Shown here: positions 1-7,338 of the stretch, one piece after another
Layout of the letters: every line of letters begins with the position of its first letter
How positions within the stretch are numbered: position 1 is the first letter of the stretch
Assembly (NCBI GenBank): GCA_937910255.1
Contig: CALEOQ010000140.1
Location: forward strand, 1 to 23,020
Direction: 5' to 3'
Length of the DNA: 23,020 nucleotides
DNA from: an uncultured Caulobacteraceae bacterium
GTDB lineage: Bacteria > Pseudomonadota > Alphaproteobacteria > Caulobacterales > Caulobacteraceae
Notes under the pieces: model-generated
Told to the model about the DNA's origin: nothing
Databases searched by the model: none
Seen by the model: the letters and a program-made list of their open reading frames with translations, nothing else
Position numbers and translations under genes: made by a program

Positions 1-127
1 TAGCCGCCTTTCACGACAGGCGTTCTCAAGGGCTCCGGCCCTGCAAGCCGACAAGTGCCAAAGAACCGCAGGAGCCGCGCCCATCAGGAGGGCCGCCGAG
101 TCTCCTTGGCACCATTTGCTGTCATTG
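1..127. repeat. Terminal direct repeat, left copy (contig closure overlap)
   Basis: These 127 bases are identical to the last 127 bases of the window (22894-23020), compared base by base. An exact 127-base terminal overlap equals a common largest k-mer size of de Bruijn assemblers and normally marks a circular contig. Read through the junction, this is the upstream region of the adenosine deaminase-family gene that ends the window. From base 108 it runs into a copy of the dispersed repeat. Confidence 0.9.
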
Positions 128-219
128 GCTGACGGCCGGATTCCGGACATTGCTCAGCCGGGACGAAGGTCTGGTTGCCGGCCCGTTGGCCACGCCTGAA
201 TGCGACCCCAAGGCGGACC
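108..219 (+). repeat. Dispersed cassette-boundary repeat, full copy
   Basis: About 112 bp. It starts GGCACCATTTGCTGTCATTG and ends near AAGGCGGACC. This copy shows the foldable structure best. TGGCTGACGGCCGG (126-139) can pair with CCGGCCCGTTGGCCA (178-192), leaving one bulged base and two weak pairs. Beyond a 3-nt internal loop on each side, CCGGAC (143-148) pairs with GTCTGG (169-174). It lies between the deaminase gene (across the circular junction) and the YpeA-like gene. The stretch 220-283 holds nothing else recognisable. Confidence 0.8.
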
Positions 220-283
220 TTCGGGTGGTCGGCTTCTCGGCAGGCAGCTATTCAGAGGCGGGGTGAGTTGTTAGCCTCCGATA

Positions 284-694
284 GTGGAAGTTGCTGAAGC
301 CATTCTGAGCGACGTTGATGCGGCAGCCGCACTTTGGGAGCGCTGCGGCCTTGCTCGTCCCATGAGTGACCCTGGGGAGGACTTTCGCCGGTGCGTCGGT
401 TCGCCCGACGCCACCGTCTTCGTCGGGCGATCGGACGGTTTGCTCGTCGCAACGGTCATGGTGGGGTTCGACGGTCATCGTGCGTGGGTCTATTTCCTGG
501 CCATTGAACCCACTCTCAGGCGCCAAGGCTTGGGCCGCATTATGATGCTTGCGGCCGAGGAGTGGGCTCGAGCGCGCGGGGCGCCGAGGCTCAATCTCAT
601 GGTGCGAGAGTCGAACGCTGCGGCTGTTAGCCTCTACGAGGAGTTGGGCATGGAGCGTCAGCCGGTCCTGGTGATTGGAAAAGCACTCAACTAG
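284..694 (+). CDS. ypeA: GNAT family N-acetyltransferase, YpeA type
   Basis: Predicted 136-residue cytoplasmic acetyltransferase that moves an acetyl group from acetyl-CoA to an unknown amine. The acetyl-CoA loop of motif A is visible as RRQGLG (residues 79-84). NAAAVSLYEELGMER (111-125) is the usual C-terminal GNAT element with the tyrosine near the active site. The segments LWERCGLARP (17-26) and GFDGHRAWVYFLAI (61-74) closely resemble E. coli YpeA, from which I take the name; YpeA's own substrate is not firmly known. The start is GTG at 284; an in-frame TAG at 272-274 prevents a long extension, and no strong ribosome-binding site is visible. It is a single gene bracketed by two full repeat copies (108-219 and 749-931). 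Confidence 0.85.
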   Translation: MEVAEAILSDVDAAAALWERCGLARPMSDPGEDFRRCVGSPDATVFVGRSDGLLVATVMVGFDGHRAWVYFLAIEPTLRRQGLGRIMMLAAEEWARARGAPRLNLMVRESNAAAVSLYEELGMERQPVLVIGKALN

Positions 695-748
695 CCGCTC
701 CTATGAGGCACGTTGCCCCTTTGATCCCGTCCAGCGGACGGCCGCTAA

Positions 749-931
749 CCACCCTTCGCAGCGGTTCGGGAAGTCAGCTTGGCGGTGCGAGGGTCAGGGC
801 AAAGGATGAGCGTCCGTACGGCGCCACTTGCGGTCATTGGCTGCCGGCCGGATCCCGGACATTCCTCAGCCGGGACAAAGGTCCAGGTGCCGGCCCGCTG
901 GCCGCGGCTGAATCCGACCCGAAGCGGTCAT
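749..931 (+). repeat. Dispersed cassette-boundary repeat, extended full copy
   Basis: The core at 820-931 (GCGCCACTTGCGGTCATTGG to GAAGCGGTCAT) is preceded by a left block at 749-798 starting CCACCCTTCGCAGCGGTTCG. The left block is found nearly unchanged beside the insertion sequence at 3139. The gap between the YpeA-like and Crp-like genes (695-999, 305 bp) is mostly this repeat. Short open frames across it are repeat shadows. Bases 932-999 hold no clear ribosome-binding site or other signal. Confidence 0.85.
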
Positions 932-999
932 AAACCGATCCCTGTTGAGCGCGCGTCGGAATTCCGATAGCCATGCTGGCCAAATAATCGGCGGCGCCA

Positions 1000-1692
1000 A
1001 TGACCAATATCAGCCAACGAAACGACTTGCTCAGTCAACTCGACCCGCAAACCCGAGCTGACCTAATTCTCAGCATGTCTGATTTTGATTTCGAGGCAGG
1101 ACACGAATTTGGCGAGGTGGGAGACGATATTTCCCACATTTACTTCGTGAACCACGGGATCATTTCCGCAGTGGCGATGATGGAGGATGGTCAGTCGGCC
1201 GAAGCCTATATGGTCGGTTGTGAGGGGTTCACCGGCGTCACCGCTTGGCAGGTTCCGTCCGAGACGTCGGTACGCTTCTTCTGTCACCTTGCCGGCAACG
1301 CGCTTCGCATCAAAGCCGCGAAGCTCCGAGAGCTTGCGTCGGAGAGTGAGGCTCTGCGGGCCGTTCTCGCCGGTTATAGCGCCGCTCTTCAAATCGAACT
1401 CGAACAGACCGCGCCGTGCAATGCGATCCACTCCGTGCCACAACGTTTTGCAAAATGGCTGCTGCGCGCGCACGATCGGGCGAATGGAGACACCCTCTTC
1501 ATGACCCAAGACTTCCTCGCCAAAATGTTGGGTGTGCAGAGAACGACCGTCAGCGATGCGGCTCAAACGCTCGCGGCCACGGGCGCAATCTCCTACTCAC
1601 GCGGCAAGGTGCATATCAAGAACCGGTCGGCTTTGGAGCGCGCCTCCTGTGAGTGTTACGTCGCCCAGGAGGCGGACATAGTCGACCTTTGA
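1000..1692 (+). CDS. Crp/Fnr-family transcriptional regulator
   Basis: A 230-residue one-component regulator. Residues about 8-125 fit the cyclic-nucleotide-binding-type beta-barrel, then a dimerisation helix (about 120-160), then a Crp-type winged helix-turn-helix at about 168-205, with MTQDFLAKMLGVQRTTVSDA as recognition region and SRGKVHI as wing. The phosphate-binding cassette typical of cAMP-binding Crp is replaced by GCEGFTGV (residues 73-80), the variant common in alphaproteobacterial relatives, so cAMP binding is unlikely; the signal is unknown. There is no Fnr-like N-terminal cysteine cluster. It is alone between a repeat copy and the IS-interrupted repeat, so its targets cannot be read from context. 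ATG at 1000 is the first good start, though its ribosome-binding site is weak. Confidence 0.88.
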   Translation: MTNISQRNDLLSQLDPQTRADLILSMSDFDFEAGHEFGEVGDDISHIYFVNHGIISAVAMMEDGQSAEAYMVGCEGFTGVTAWQVPSETSVRFFCHLAGNALRIKAAKLRELASESEALRAVLAGYSAALQIELEQTAPCNAIHSVPQRFAKWLLRAHDRANGDTLFMTQDFLAKMLGVQRTTVSDAAQTLAATGAISYSRGKVHIKNRSALERASCECYVAQEADIVDL

Positions 1693-1794
1693 ATCTATCT
1701 AAGTGATCGCCTCATGTAATCGGAACGGTTGCGTGGGGCAGGAAGACTGCGGGACTATTCCGCCGTTAAAAGAACCAGCGTCCGCAATCCATCT

Positions 1795-1807
1795 GTGGAC
1801 GCCCCCT
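1795..1807 (+). repeat. Subterminal inverted repeat of the IS, transposase-downstream side
   Basis: GTGGACGCCCCCT, the exact complement of 3119-3131. It lies 3 bp inside the predicted element end. Confidence 0.8.
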
Positions 1808-2049
1808 TCAGCGCAAGATGGATTCTGGAGTTCTGACACGTAGTCGGATGCTGCCATCTGTCCGGCCTGTTGTGCTCCGCCGTGGCGGTGCTGGCCCGTA
1901 TGGGAGTTCGCGGATCCGGTCCAAATCACCCATGGCGTGCTCGTAAGGCACGGTGGAAAGCCCTGGTTTTCCCGATCCCGTCTCGCCGACTGTGCGCCAT
2001 ACCCTCCGTCGCCCGTCCTACGCCTCGACGCCTCTGGAGCCGACCGCTG
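1808..2049 (-). ncRNA. Candidate guide-RNA (seekRNA) noncoding region of the IS1111-group element
   Basis: About 240 bp without a convincing gene, between the transposase stop and the subterminal inverted repeat. In the IS1111 group this downstream noncoding region encodes the structured guide RNA that directs target choice. I have not located guide loops or a promoter; the assignment rests on position and family only. Confidence 0.4.
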
Positions 2050-3063
2050 TCAGGCCGCCAGCGCCGGAGCTCTGTAGATCCCGCCTTTCGCCAGCAGCGC
2101 CCAGACGATGCGCGCCGTCTTGTTGGCCAGGGCCACCGCCACCAGCATCCGAGGCTTCCTGGCCAGCATCTGCGCCAGCCATGAGCCGGCGGGCGCGCCC
2201 CTCAGCAGCGCCTGCTTGATCACCGCGCTGGCGCCTATCACCAGCAGCCTGCGCAAGGTTCGCTCGCCCATCCTGGTGATCTGTCCGAGCTTCTGCTTGC
2301 CGCCGGTGGACCTTTGCAGCGGCGTGAGCCCCAGCCAGGCGGCGAAGTCCCGACCACAGCGGAACGCCTGAGGGTCGGGCGCCAGGGCCGCCATGGCGGC
2401 GGCTGTCACGGGACCGATGCCGGGGATGGTCATCAGGCGCCGAGCCGCCTCGTCTTCCTTGGCTCTCAGCGCGATCTCCCGGTCGAGCCCGGCGATCTGC
2501 TCCTCCAGCGCCCGCATGGCCTGCACAAGGCCTCGTAGCGCCGGCTGGGCGGCGGGCGGCAGGCTGTCGATCCGCTCGATCAGCCGCTCGACATAGCAGA
2601 CGCCCTTGGGCGCGACATGGCCGTATTCCGCCAGGTGGCCGCGGTTGGCGTTGGTGATCTGGGTCCGCTGCCGCACCAGCAGATCGCGCGCCCGGAACAC
2701 CACGCCGGAGGCCTGCTGCGCCTCGGTCTTCACCGGCACGAACCGCATCGTCGGCCGCTGGGCCGCCTCGCAGATGGCCTCGGCATCTGCCTCGTCGTTC
2801 TTCTGCCGCTTCACGAAAGGCTTCACGTAGGCCGGCGGGATCAGGCGGACCGTATGACCCTGCGCCGCCAGCTCGCGGCCCCAGTGGTGCGCCCCGGCGC
2901 AGGCCTCCATCGCCACCACGCAAGGCGGCTGCGCCGCGAAGAAGGCCAGCAGCCGAGAGCGATTCAGCTTCTTGCGAAACACCACAGAGCCAGCCGCATC
3001 AGCCCCGTGCGCCTGGAACACCGACTTGGCGATATCCAGTCCGATGATGGTAACGTCTCCCAT
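2050..3063 (-). CDS. IS110-family transposase (DEDD type)
   Basis: A 337-residue recombinase, close to full family length. The N-terminal RuvC-like DEDD domain shows GLDIAKSVFQ (first Asp, residue 9), VAMEACAGAHHW (Glu near 53) and KNDEADAEAI (acidic pair near residues 91-95). The C-terminal Transposase_20 region has PGIGPVTAAAMAAL, DFAAWLGLTP and the serine-bearing QRSTGGKQKLGQITRMGERT. No stop or frameshift interrupts it, so it may be active. ATG at 3063; the 3064-3118 leader contains nested inverted repeats (GAGTGA with TCACTC, and GGACGCCTCCC facing GGGGGCGTCC), so the end is structured. Antisense frames across this gene are shadows. Confidence 0.95.
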   Translation of the reverse strand: MGDVTIIGLDIAKSVFQAHGADAAGSVVFRKKLNRSRLLAFFAAQPPCVVAMEACAGAHHWGRELAAQGHTVRLIPPAYVKPFVKRQKNDEADAEAICEAAQRPTMRFVPVKTEAQQASGVVFRARDLLVRQRTQITNANRGHLAEYGHVAPKGVCYVERLIERIDSLPPAAQPALRGLVQAMRALEEQIAGLDREIALRAKEDEAARRLMTIPGIGPVTAAAMAALAPDPQAFRCGRDFAAWLGLTPLQRSTGGKQKLGQITRMGERTLRRLLVIGASAVIKQALLRGAPAGSWLAQMLARKPRMLVAVALANKTARIVWALLAKGGIYRAPALAA

Positions 3064-3118
3064 GGACGCCTCCCTTGAGTGAAGTCAGACAACCTCACTC
3101 TGGCACGTAGATGCCGTC

Positions 3119-3131
3119 AGGGGGCGTCCAC
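3119..3131 (-). repeat. Subterminal inverted repeat of the IS, transposase-upstream side
   Basis: AGGGGGCGTCCAC, the exact complement of 1795-1807. It lies 7 bp inside the predicted element end. Confidence 0.8.
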
Positions 3132-3138
3132 CCCATCA

Positions 3139-3290
3139 CCCTTCGCAGCGGTTCGGGAAGTCAGCTTGGCGGTGCCAGGGTCAGGGATCAGTGTCCGTTC
3201 GGCGCCACTTGCAGCCATTGGCTGACGGCCGGCTTCCGGACATTCCTGACAAGGGCGAGGGGCCGGTTGTCGCCGAAGTCTCAGTCCGCC
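3139..3290 (+). repeat. Dispersed cassette-boundary repeat, copy interrupted by the IS
   Basis: The left block CCCTTCGCAGCGGTTCGGGA begins immediately at the predicted IS end and matches 751 onward. The core starts at 3201 (GGCGCCACTTGCAGCCATTG). The right half is degenerate after CCGGACATTCCTGAC. With the IS arms it accounts for most of the 357-bp gap 3064-3420. Bases 3291-3420 hold nothing I can name. Confidence 0.8.
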
Positions 3291-3420
3291 TACCACGGCG
3301 TCATGGGACGGATCACACTAGGCGCGGCAATGCCGCGTCAGGGATCATGGACGCACTCCTGTCAGGATGGCCACTCCCTCGCACACACCATGTTAAAGCT
3401 GCAGCGGTAGCTCTGAGGCC

Positions 3421-4179
3421 ATGCTAAATGGTGGCGCGAGCCTTCTTAACCTACCAAATGCGGTCGGAACGGCTCTATGTTTGTGGCTGGCCACAGGCAG
3501 TTCAGCACCAGATGCTCTGCTATCCGCAGCCGTCGCCTTGCCAATCCTATCTGTGGTGGCCACGGCTATCTGGCCTAATGTCAGCATGACTGACACGGAC
3601 GACTGGTTTGTTGATTTTAACCTCTTTGGGGCGTGGCTGCTCCCATGCATGGCCTTGGGTATTACCTTCTTCGACCGATACCTCATCGATACTGTCGAGG
3701 CGTGGATGTCAGCTACAGCGCTGGGCTGCGTTGTGACTGGGTTCGTCGTGCTCATAGAAGGGCGGCGGCGTCGCATTAGTTGGCTGAGTGGCTCGGTGGC
3801 TTTGACGGGGTTCATCGCCTGGGGATTGGGTGTTGTGAGCTTTGCCAACGCCGGGCTTGACCGAGATGAAGGCCAGTGGATGCGCGCGACTGTCGTGGCG
3901 AATTCGCCGACTGTGGCAGGTCACATGTCGGTGCGTCGGTACGGCGCTAGGCTTACGGTCCAGAATGCCGCGGGCGATGTGCGGCGCTATGAACTGCGTA
4001 GCCGTGACCGCTGGCCTGTCGGTGCCGCCATCTGCATCGTGCACAAGGCGGGCGCATTTGGGTGGCGATACGAAGAGCTGCGGGACTGCGATCCAAATTC
4101 TGTCAGGCCTGGCATTGAAGCGTTCTTCGTCGGAACAGCCATGGCGGCCTTGCCGCCCAGTGACTTGCCGATAGCCTAG
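3421..4179 (+). CDS. Hypothetical integral membrane protein with C-terminal soluble domain
   Basis: A 252-residue protein I do not recognise. Hydrophobic segments suggest about four to five membrane helices: residues about 12-26, 32-51, 66-86, 94-113 and 121-142. A basic GRRRRIS stretch follows the fourth. From about residue 145 the chain is soluble and looks like a small beta-rich domain (ATVVANSPTVAGHMSVRRYG, then LTVQNAAGDVRRYEL), possibly an OB or SHOCT-less appendage; this is a guess from residue pattern. ATG at 3421. It is a single gene between the IS-interrupted repeat and a worn repeat at 4263, with no partner to suggest a role. Confidence 0.7.
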   Translation: MLNGGASLLNLPNAVGTALCLWLATGSSAPDALLSAAVALPILSVVATAIWPNVSMTDTDDWFVDFNLFGAWLLPCMALGITFFDRYLIDTVEAWMSATALGCVVTGFVVLIEGRRRRISWLSGSVALTGFIAWGLGVVSFANAGLDRDEGQWMRATVVANSPTVAGHMSVRRYGARLTVQNAAGDVRRYELRSRDRWPVGAAICIVHKAGAFGWRYEELRDCDPNSVRPGIEAFFVGTAMAALPPSDLPIA

Positions 4180-4262
4180 CATGGCAGGCTGAAGCTTGGG
4201 GTACTTCTCTTATCAGCTGTCGGCATGTCTATCCCCCCAATCAATCGGCGAGTGCGTCGTGT

Positions 4263-4316
4263 CGGCGCCGCTTGGGGACGTTGGGGCTGGTGCCAGAAGC
4301 AGACCCCTAGTTAGGC
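4263..4316 (+). repeat. Degenerate boundary repeat with adjacent GTTAGGC
   Basis: GGCGCCGCTTGGGGACGTTG matches the left end of the repeat, and CCAGAAGCAGACC (about 4293-4305) matches its right end. The roughly 60-bp middle of full copies is missing. GTTAGGC at 4310-4316 fits the GTTRRRY core of integron attC sites, but no facing RYYYAAC was found. It occupies the 289-bp gap between two + strand genes. An AT-rich stretch (TTTAATAAAAGG, about 4378-4389) may carry the next gene's promoter. Confidence 0.5.
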
Positions 4317-4468
4317 GAAGACGCACAGCCAGAGACCGACGCTGAACCCTAAAGACGAACCCCGCAACTGCATCAGGTTTAATAAAAGGAATTGCACAAC
4401 TATTTCGTGAGTGGTCAACTCGCATACCAGCGTTCTATCTGCTGGTCGGCTTGGTGGGGGACTGGCTC

Positions 4469-5623
4469 ATGAGGAATCTCGCACTTCCAATTCTGGCGGC
4501 TCTCGGCCTTGGCGTCTGGGCGGCGCCAGCCTCGAGCCAGGAGACCATCGCGGATCAGAAGGCCCGCGCCGACCTGGCGAAAGTCCAACTCGACACTGCA
4601 GCGGCCGCTGCGAAGCTGCAGTACGACGCGATCGCGCAGCTCCGTGCCGTGACCGGCAACAACGCGACGGCCACAGGCCAGGAAGCTTCGGTCGAGGGCG
4701 TCCTGCTCATGCGGCGCGCCTACCAGAGCGCCGCCGCACAGCTCGCCGCGGACCTGCAACCCACGCTCAGCGGCAGATCCCTGATGATCCTGATGACGAC
4801 CTCGCCGCCCTCCATCTCGGATTGGTTGGCGTTTCAGAAGGTTGCTTCTCGCGTCGAAGACAATCTGCGGGTTGCGAATTCTCTCTGGTTCATTGCATCC
4901 CAGACACCGCCGGAAGGCAAGAAGATGGCGTCCGTGCCGCCACTTGCCGGCTTCGCGGTCCTGGCCTCGGTTGCGGACTTGTTCACGGTGGACACCACTC
5001 TGGCCGGCGTAGCCTCCAAGGCGTCGGACGGGCAACTGGAGACCCAGCTCTATGCTGCGTTCCAGGCCCAGGGGGTCCCGCTGGACACTTCCAGCCTCAG
5101 AGCCATGATATCCACGGCCCGCGTCGACACCATCGTTGATGGGATGGCCGGCGACGTCATCGCCGCGCGAAAAAACTATGGCGCCTACCTGGATGCGGTC
5201 AGAGTCGCTTCGAAGGACGACCCCATCCGGCCGGCTAAGGCCATCGCGGGTAAGAACCTCGAAACCGCGCTTGCCGACTACGATCTGCTCTACAAGACCA
5301 TGTACACCTCAGTGGCCGGCGCCCTTCCTGCCGCTGTCGTTTCCCGGCAAGGCGACCTCGCCGATTCCCTGGAGACGCGCTCGGTCCTCTACATCCGCGA
5401 GAACAAGGGCTCGGCTTCCGTCCGGACGAAGAGGGGGTTCTTCGTCGGCTGGTTCGGGGTGCCGGTATCCGTGCGCGGCTCGGCTTCACTCGACTACGAA
5501 CTAGTCGGGCAAAACGCCGAGCGCCTAGTGGTCGGCTCAGTCGGCTGCCTATCCGATTATGCCAACGTCCAAGACATCAGCACGGAATATCCCAGCTTCG
5601 TCTGTGTAAGCACGAATCACTAG
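4469..5623 (+). CDS. Secreted hypothetical protein
   Basis: A 384-residue protein with a clear Sec signal peptide: MRNL, a hydrophobic core ALPILAALGLGVWAA, then PASSQE, with cleavage expected near residue 23-24. The next ~80 residues are Ala/Gln-rich and probably helical. The rest has no motif I know. An ISDWLAFQKVASRVEDNL segment and a C-terminal region RGFFVGWFGVPVSVRGSASL hint at a folded periplasmic or outer-membrane-associated domain. I chose ATG at 4469 over the in-frame TTG at 4451 because it starts the signal peptide directly and follows a GGTGGGGGA ribosome-binding-like stretch. Flanked by repeat remnants on both sides. Confidence 0.72.
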   Translation: MRNLALPILAALGLGVWAAPASSQETIADQKARADLAKVQLDTAAAAAKLQYDAIAQLRAVTGNNATATGQEASVEGVLLMRRAYQSAAAQLAADLQPTLSGRSLMILMTTSPPSISDWLAFQKVASRVEDNLRVANSLWFIASQTPPEGKKMASVPPLAGFAVLASVADLFTVDTTLAGVASKASDGQLETQLYAAFQAQGVPLDTSSLRAMISTARVDTIVDGMAGDVIAARKNYGAYLDAVRVASKDDPIRPAKAIAGKNLETALADYDLLYKTMYTSVAGALPAAVVSRQGDLADSLETRSVLYIRENKGSASVRTKRGFFVGWFGVPVSVRGSASLDYELVGQNAERLVVGSVGCLSDYANVQDISTEYPSFVCVSTNH

Positions 5624-5675
5624 CCAGTCGCCACCTGGTGCGGGCGGCGGAGCCACAAGCTGAGGCTGTACTCGC

Positions 5676-5689
5676 CCTCTCGCGAGAGG
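5676..5689. other. Perfect 14-bp palindrome
   Basis: CCTCTCGCGAGAGG is a perfect palindrome between the stop of the secreted orphan and the following repeat copy. It has no loop and no T-run, so it is not a standard terminator. It could be a protein-binding or restriction-modification site, or chance in GC-rich DNA. Confidence 0.5.
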
Positions 5690-5697
5690 TCCGCAGA

Positions 5698-5804
5698 GCG
5701 CCACTTCGAGACCTTACCTCCCGGCCGATATCCTGACATTCCTCAGCGCGATCGAATGTCTGAATGCCGGCCTGCCGGCCGGGGCCGAATCCGACCCTTC
5801 GCTT
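5698..5804 (+). repeat. Dispersed cassette-boundary repeat, diverged full-length copy
   Basis: GCGCCACTTCGAGACCTTAC at the left, TCCTGACATTCCTCAGCGCG in the middle and GGGGCCGAATCCGACCCTTC at the right line up with the full copies along about 107 bp. It lies between a + strand gene and the 3' end of a - strand gene. The 247-bp gap holds no gene. Confidence 0.75.
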
Positions 5805-5870
5805 GCCCAAACCGGAGGCCAGACGCTCGTGTCCGAGCCAATGGTAGCTGCGTCGGCTTGCCCCTTGATG

Positions 5871-7061
5871 CTACTTCCTCGCAGCAGGCTGCTGATCCTT
5901 CAGAAAGGCCGCCGTTTGGCTCCGTAGGATCTCGACGAGGTTTCCGGCTGCGAGATTGAGATCGATCAAATGCAAACCCATCGTGGGCTCCGGAGCGTCG
6001 TCCTGCAGCCAGTCGCCTGTCAGAGCACCGGTCCGCTTGTCGTCTGGTTGCTTATGAACCGACACAGCGACATAGGCTCCTTCGCCGCCACAGACTGCAG
6101 AGTAGATACCAGGGAGCGTGACAAACGGCGTGGACGGCTTCACATCCGAAACCGTCCAGGGAGGCTGCGGGGCCGAGATGTCGGGAATGATCGTCTCGCC
6201 CGTGGTCGAAAGATACGGCTTCAGAAAGCCCGCCCCGCCCTTCAATGCCGCCGGATTGGTGCAGACCTGGGTCATTCCCTCAGACCGCCGAATAGCGTCG
6301 GCGGGGATGGGGCGATCTGCTCTCACCATATTGAAACTGATGACGCAGCTAACTTGGCTCTTGGAGCGGCAAGGAGGGATTGCCTTGAACGTCCCGCCCG
6401 TCTCGCGTCCTGTGGGCACCAGGACGCCGGCTCCAGGTAATATCGCGGAGACGAGCCGGGCTTGATCGGGCGTACCGTCGATACGTTCCTTGATCAGCCC
6501 GATTAGTAGGCCAGCCCCTTGCGAATGGCCGATCAGCACGACCCCGCGGCCATGGTTGTCGTGAGCCAGATAGTGCGCCCAAGCAGCCTCCACATCCGCC
6601 ACCGCCATCCGGCCGGCGCGCTCGGCAGCCTCTGCGCTCGGGGACGACCCTTGCATCATCGAGGTCACCGTCACCTGTCGATAGAAGGGAACAAACAACC
6701 GGCACAGCGAAGTAAAGCGCTCAACTTGTTGGGTGACGGCCCGCCGCTCGTCCCTCGTTGGGGGCAGCTCTGCGCTCAGGCCGAGTCCGTGCGATACGGT
6801 CGGATAGACGTAGAAGCAATCAATCGGGGGGTTGGCGGCGGGCCTGAACAGCTCAAGCCCAATGGACCCGTCGGCGCGCACTGAGCTGGCGCTAAGATCA
6901 TCACGGCATGATCCAGGGCGGCAGACCCAAGATGCGGGGTCGGCGTAGTTCACAACCGAAACGTCGCCACGGGCCTCCTGGCTACCGGCGGCGGATGGTT
7001 TCCCTAGAGCAAGAAGCGCGAAGCAAGCTGCTGCGAGTACGGCTGGCCGGTGACGCGTCAT
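5871..7061 (-). CDS. Secreted DUF3089-domain alpha/beta hydrolase
   Basis: A 396-residue protein with a signal peptide (hydrophobic run about residues 6-20, then PSAAGSQEA). The mature part matches the DUF3089 alpha/beta-hydrolase family: DCFYVYPTVS (81-90), then the nucleophile elbow VVLIGHSQGAGLL with Ser180, and the C-terminal HLIDLNLAAGNL carrying the likely catalytic histidine. The reaction is probably ester or amide hydrolysis in the periplasm; the substrate is unknown. There are about seven cysteines, several in the mature domain, suggesting disulfides as expected for an exported enzyme. ATG at 7061 gives a complete signal peptide. It is read toward the repeat at 5698; upstream lies a gap with only a short repeat fragment. 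Confidence 0.85.
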   Translation of the reverse strand: MTRHRPAVLAAACFALLALGKPSAAGSQEARGDVSVVNYADPASWVCRPGSCRDDLSASSVRADGSIGLELFRPAANPPIDCFYVYPTVSHGLGLSAELPPTRDERRAVTQQVERFTSLCRLFVPFYRQVTVTSMMQGSSPSAEAAERAGRMAVADVEAAWAHYLAHDNHGRGVVLIGHSQGAGLLIGLIKERIDGTPDQARLVSAILPGAGVLVPTGRETGGTFKAIPPCRSKSQVSCVISFNMVRADRPIPADAIRRSEGMTQVCTNPAALKGGAGFLKPYLSTTGETIIPDISAPQPPWTVSDVKPSTPFVTLPGIYSAVCGGEGAYVAVSVHKQPDDKRTGALTGDWLQDDAPEPTMGLHLIDLNLAAGNLVEILRSQTAAFLKDQQPAARK

Positions 7062-7178
7062 TAATCATCCAAGGTCGACTGAGACCCGCATAGTTCATTG
7101 CATAGGCTCATAGCGCAGCTTGCGATTGCCTTCTGAGTGGGGCTACCCCGCTATCGCGTCACCTGGAACATCTCCTTT

Positions 7179-7195
7179 CCACCCTTCGCGGCGGT
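7179..7195 (+). repeat. Short fragment of the repeat's left block
   Basis: CCACCCTTCGCGGCGGT differs by one base from CCACCCTTCGCAGCGGT at 749 (the start of the extended repeat). The rest of the 277-bp gap (7062-7338) between two - strand genes shows no full core. A C-rich run lies at about 7258-7264. No gene is seen. Confidence 0.45.
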
Positions 7196-7338
7196 ACAGG
7201 CGTCTGCACTGCGACCTCCCACTCGCGACAACTGCAACGACCAGGATACGCCAGAACCGCCCCCCCTTCTGCACTCAGGAGGTCGGCGGCGCAGGTGGCT
7301 CGCAAGCACCTAACGGCCCTCTAGAGTTCAAAGCCGCG

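Larger units (their letters stand above)
1792..3138 (-). mobile_element. IS110-family insertion sequence, IS1111 group, inserted in a dispersed repeat
   Basis: Predicted 1347-bp element. A 13-bp inverted repeat, GTGGACGCCCCCT, occurs at 1795-1807 and as its complement at 3119-3131. Setting the ends 3 bp outside the left repeat and 7 bp outside the right one gives the asymmetric subterminal layout known for the IS1111 group. The long noncoding stretch (1808-2049) lies downstream of the transposase, also as in that group. Joining base 1791 to 3139 gives CCGCAATCCACCCTTCGCAG. The intact repeat at 749 reads CCGCTAACCACCCTTCGCAG, so the element appears to have entered a repeat copy without a target duplication. 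Confidence 0.8.

Noticed and set aside
703..970. Two overlapping short open frames after the YpeA-like gene
   Set aside because: They lie across the repeat copy at 749-931, have arginine- and proline-rich composition without motifs, and match similar shadows over other repeat copies.
2018..3078. Long open frames overlapping the transposase gene on both strands
   Set aside because: They are shadows of a GC-rich gene. Only the 2050-3063 frame has the DEDD and Transposase_20 motifs.
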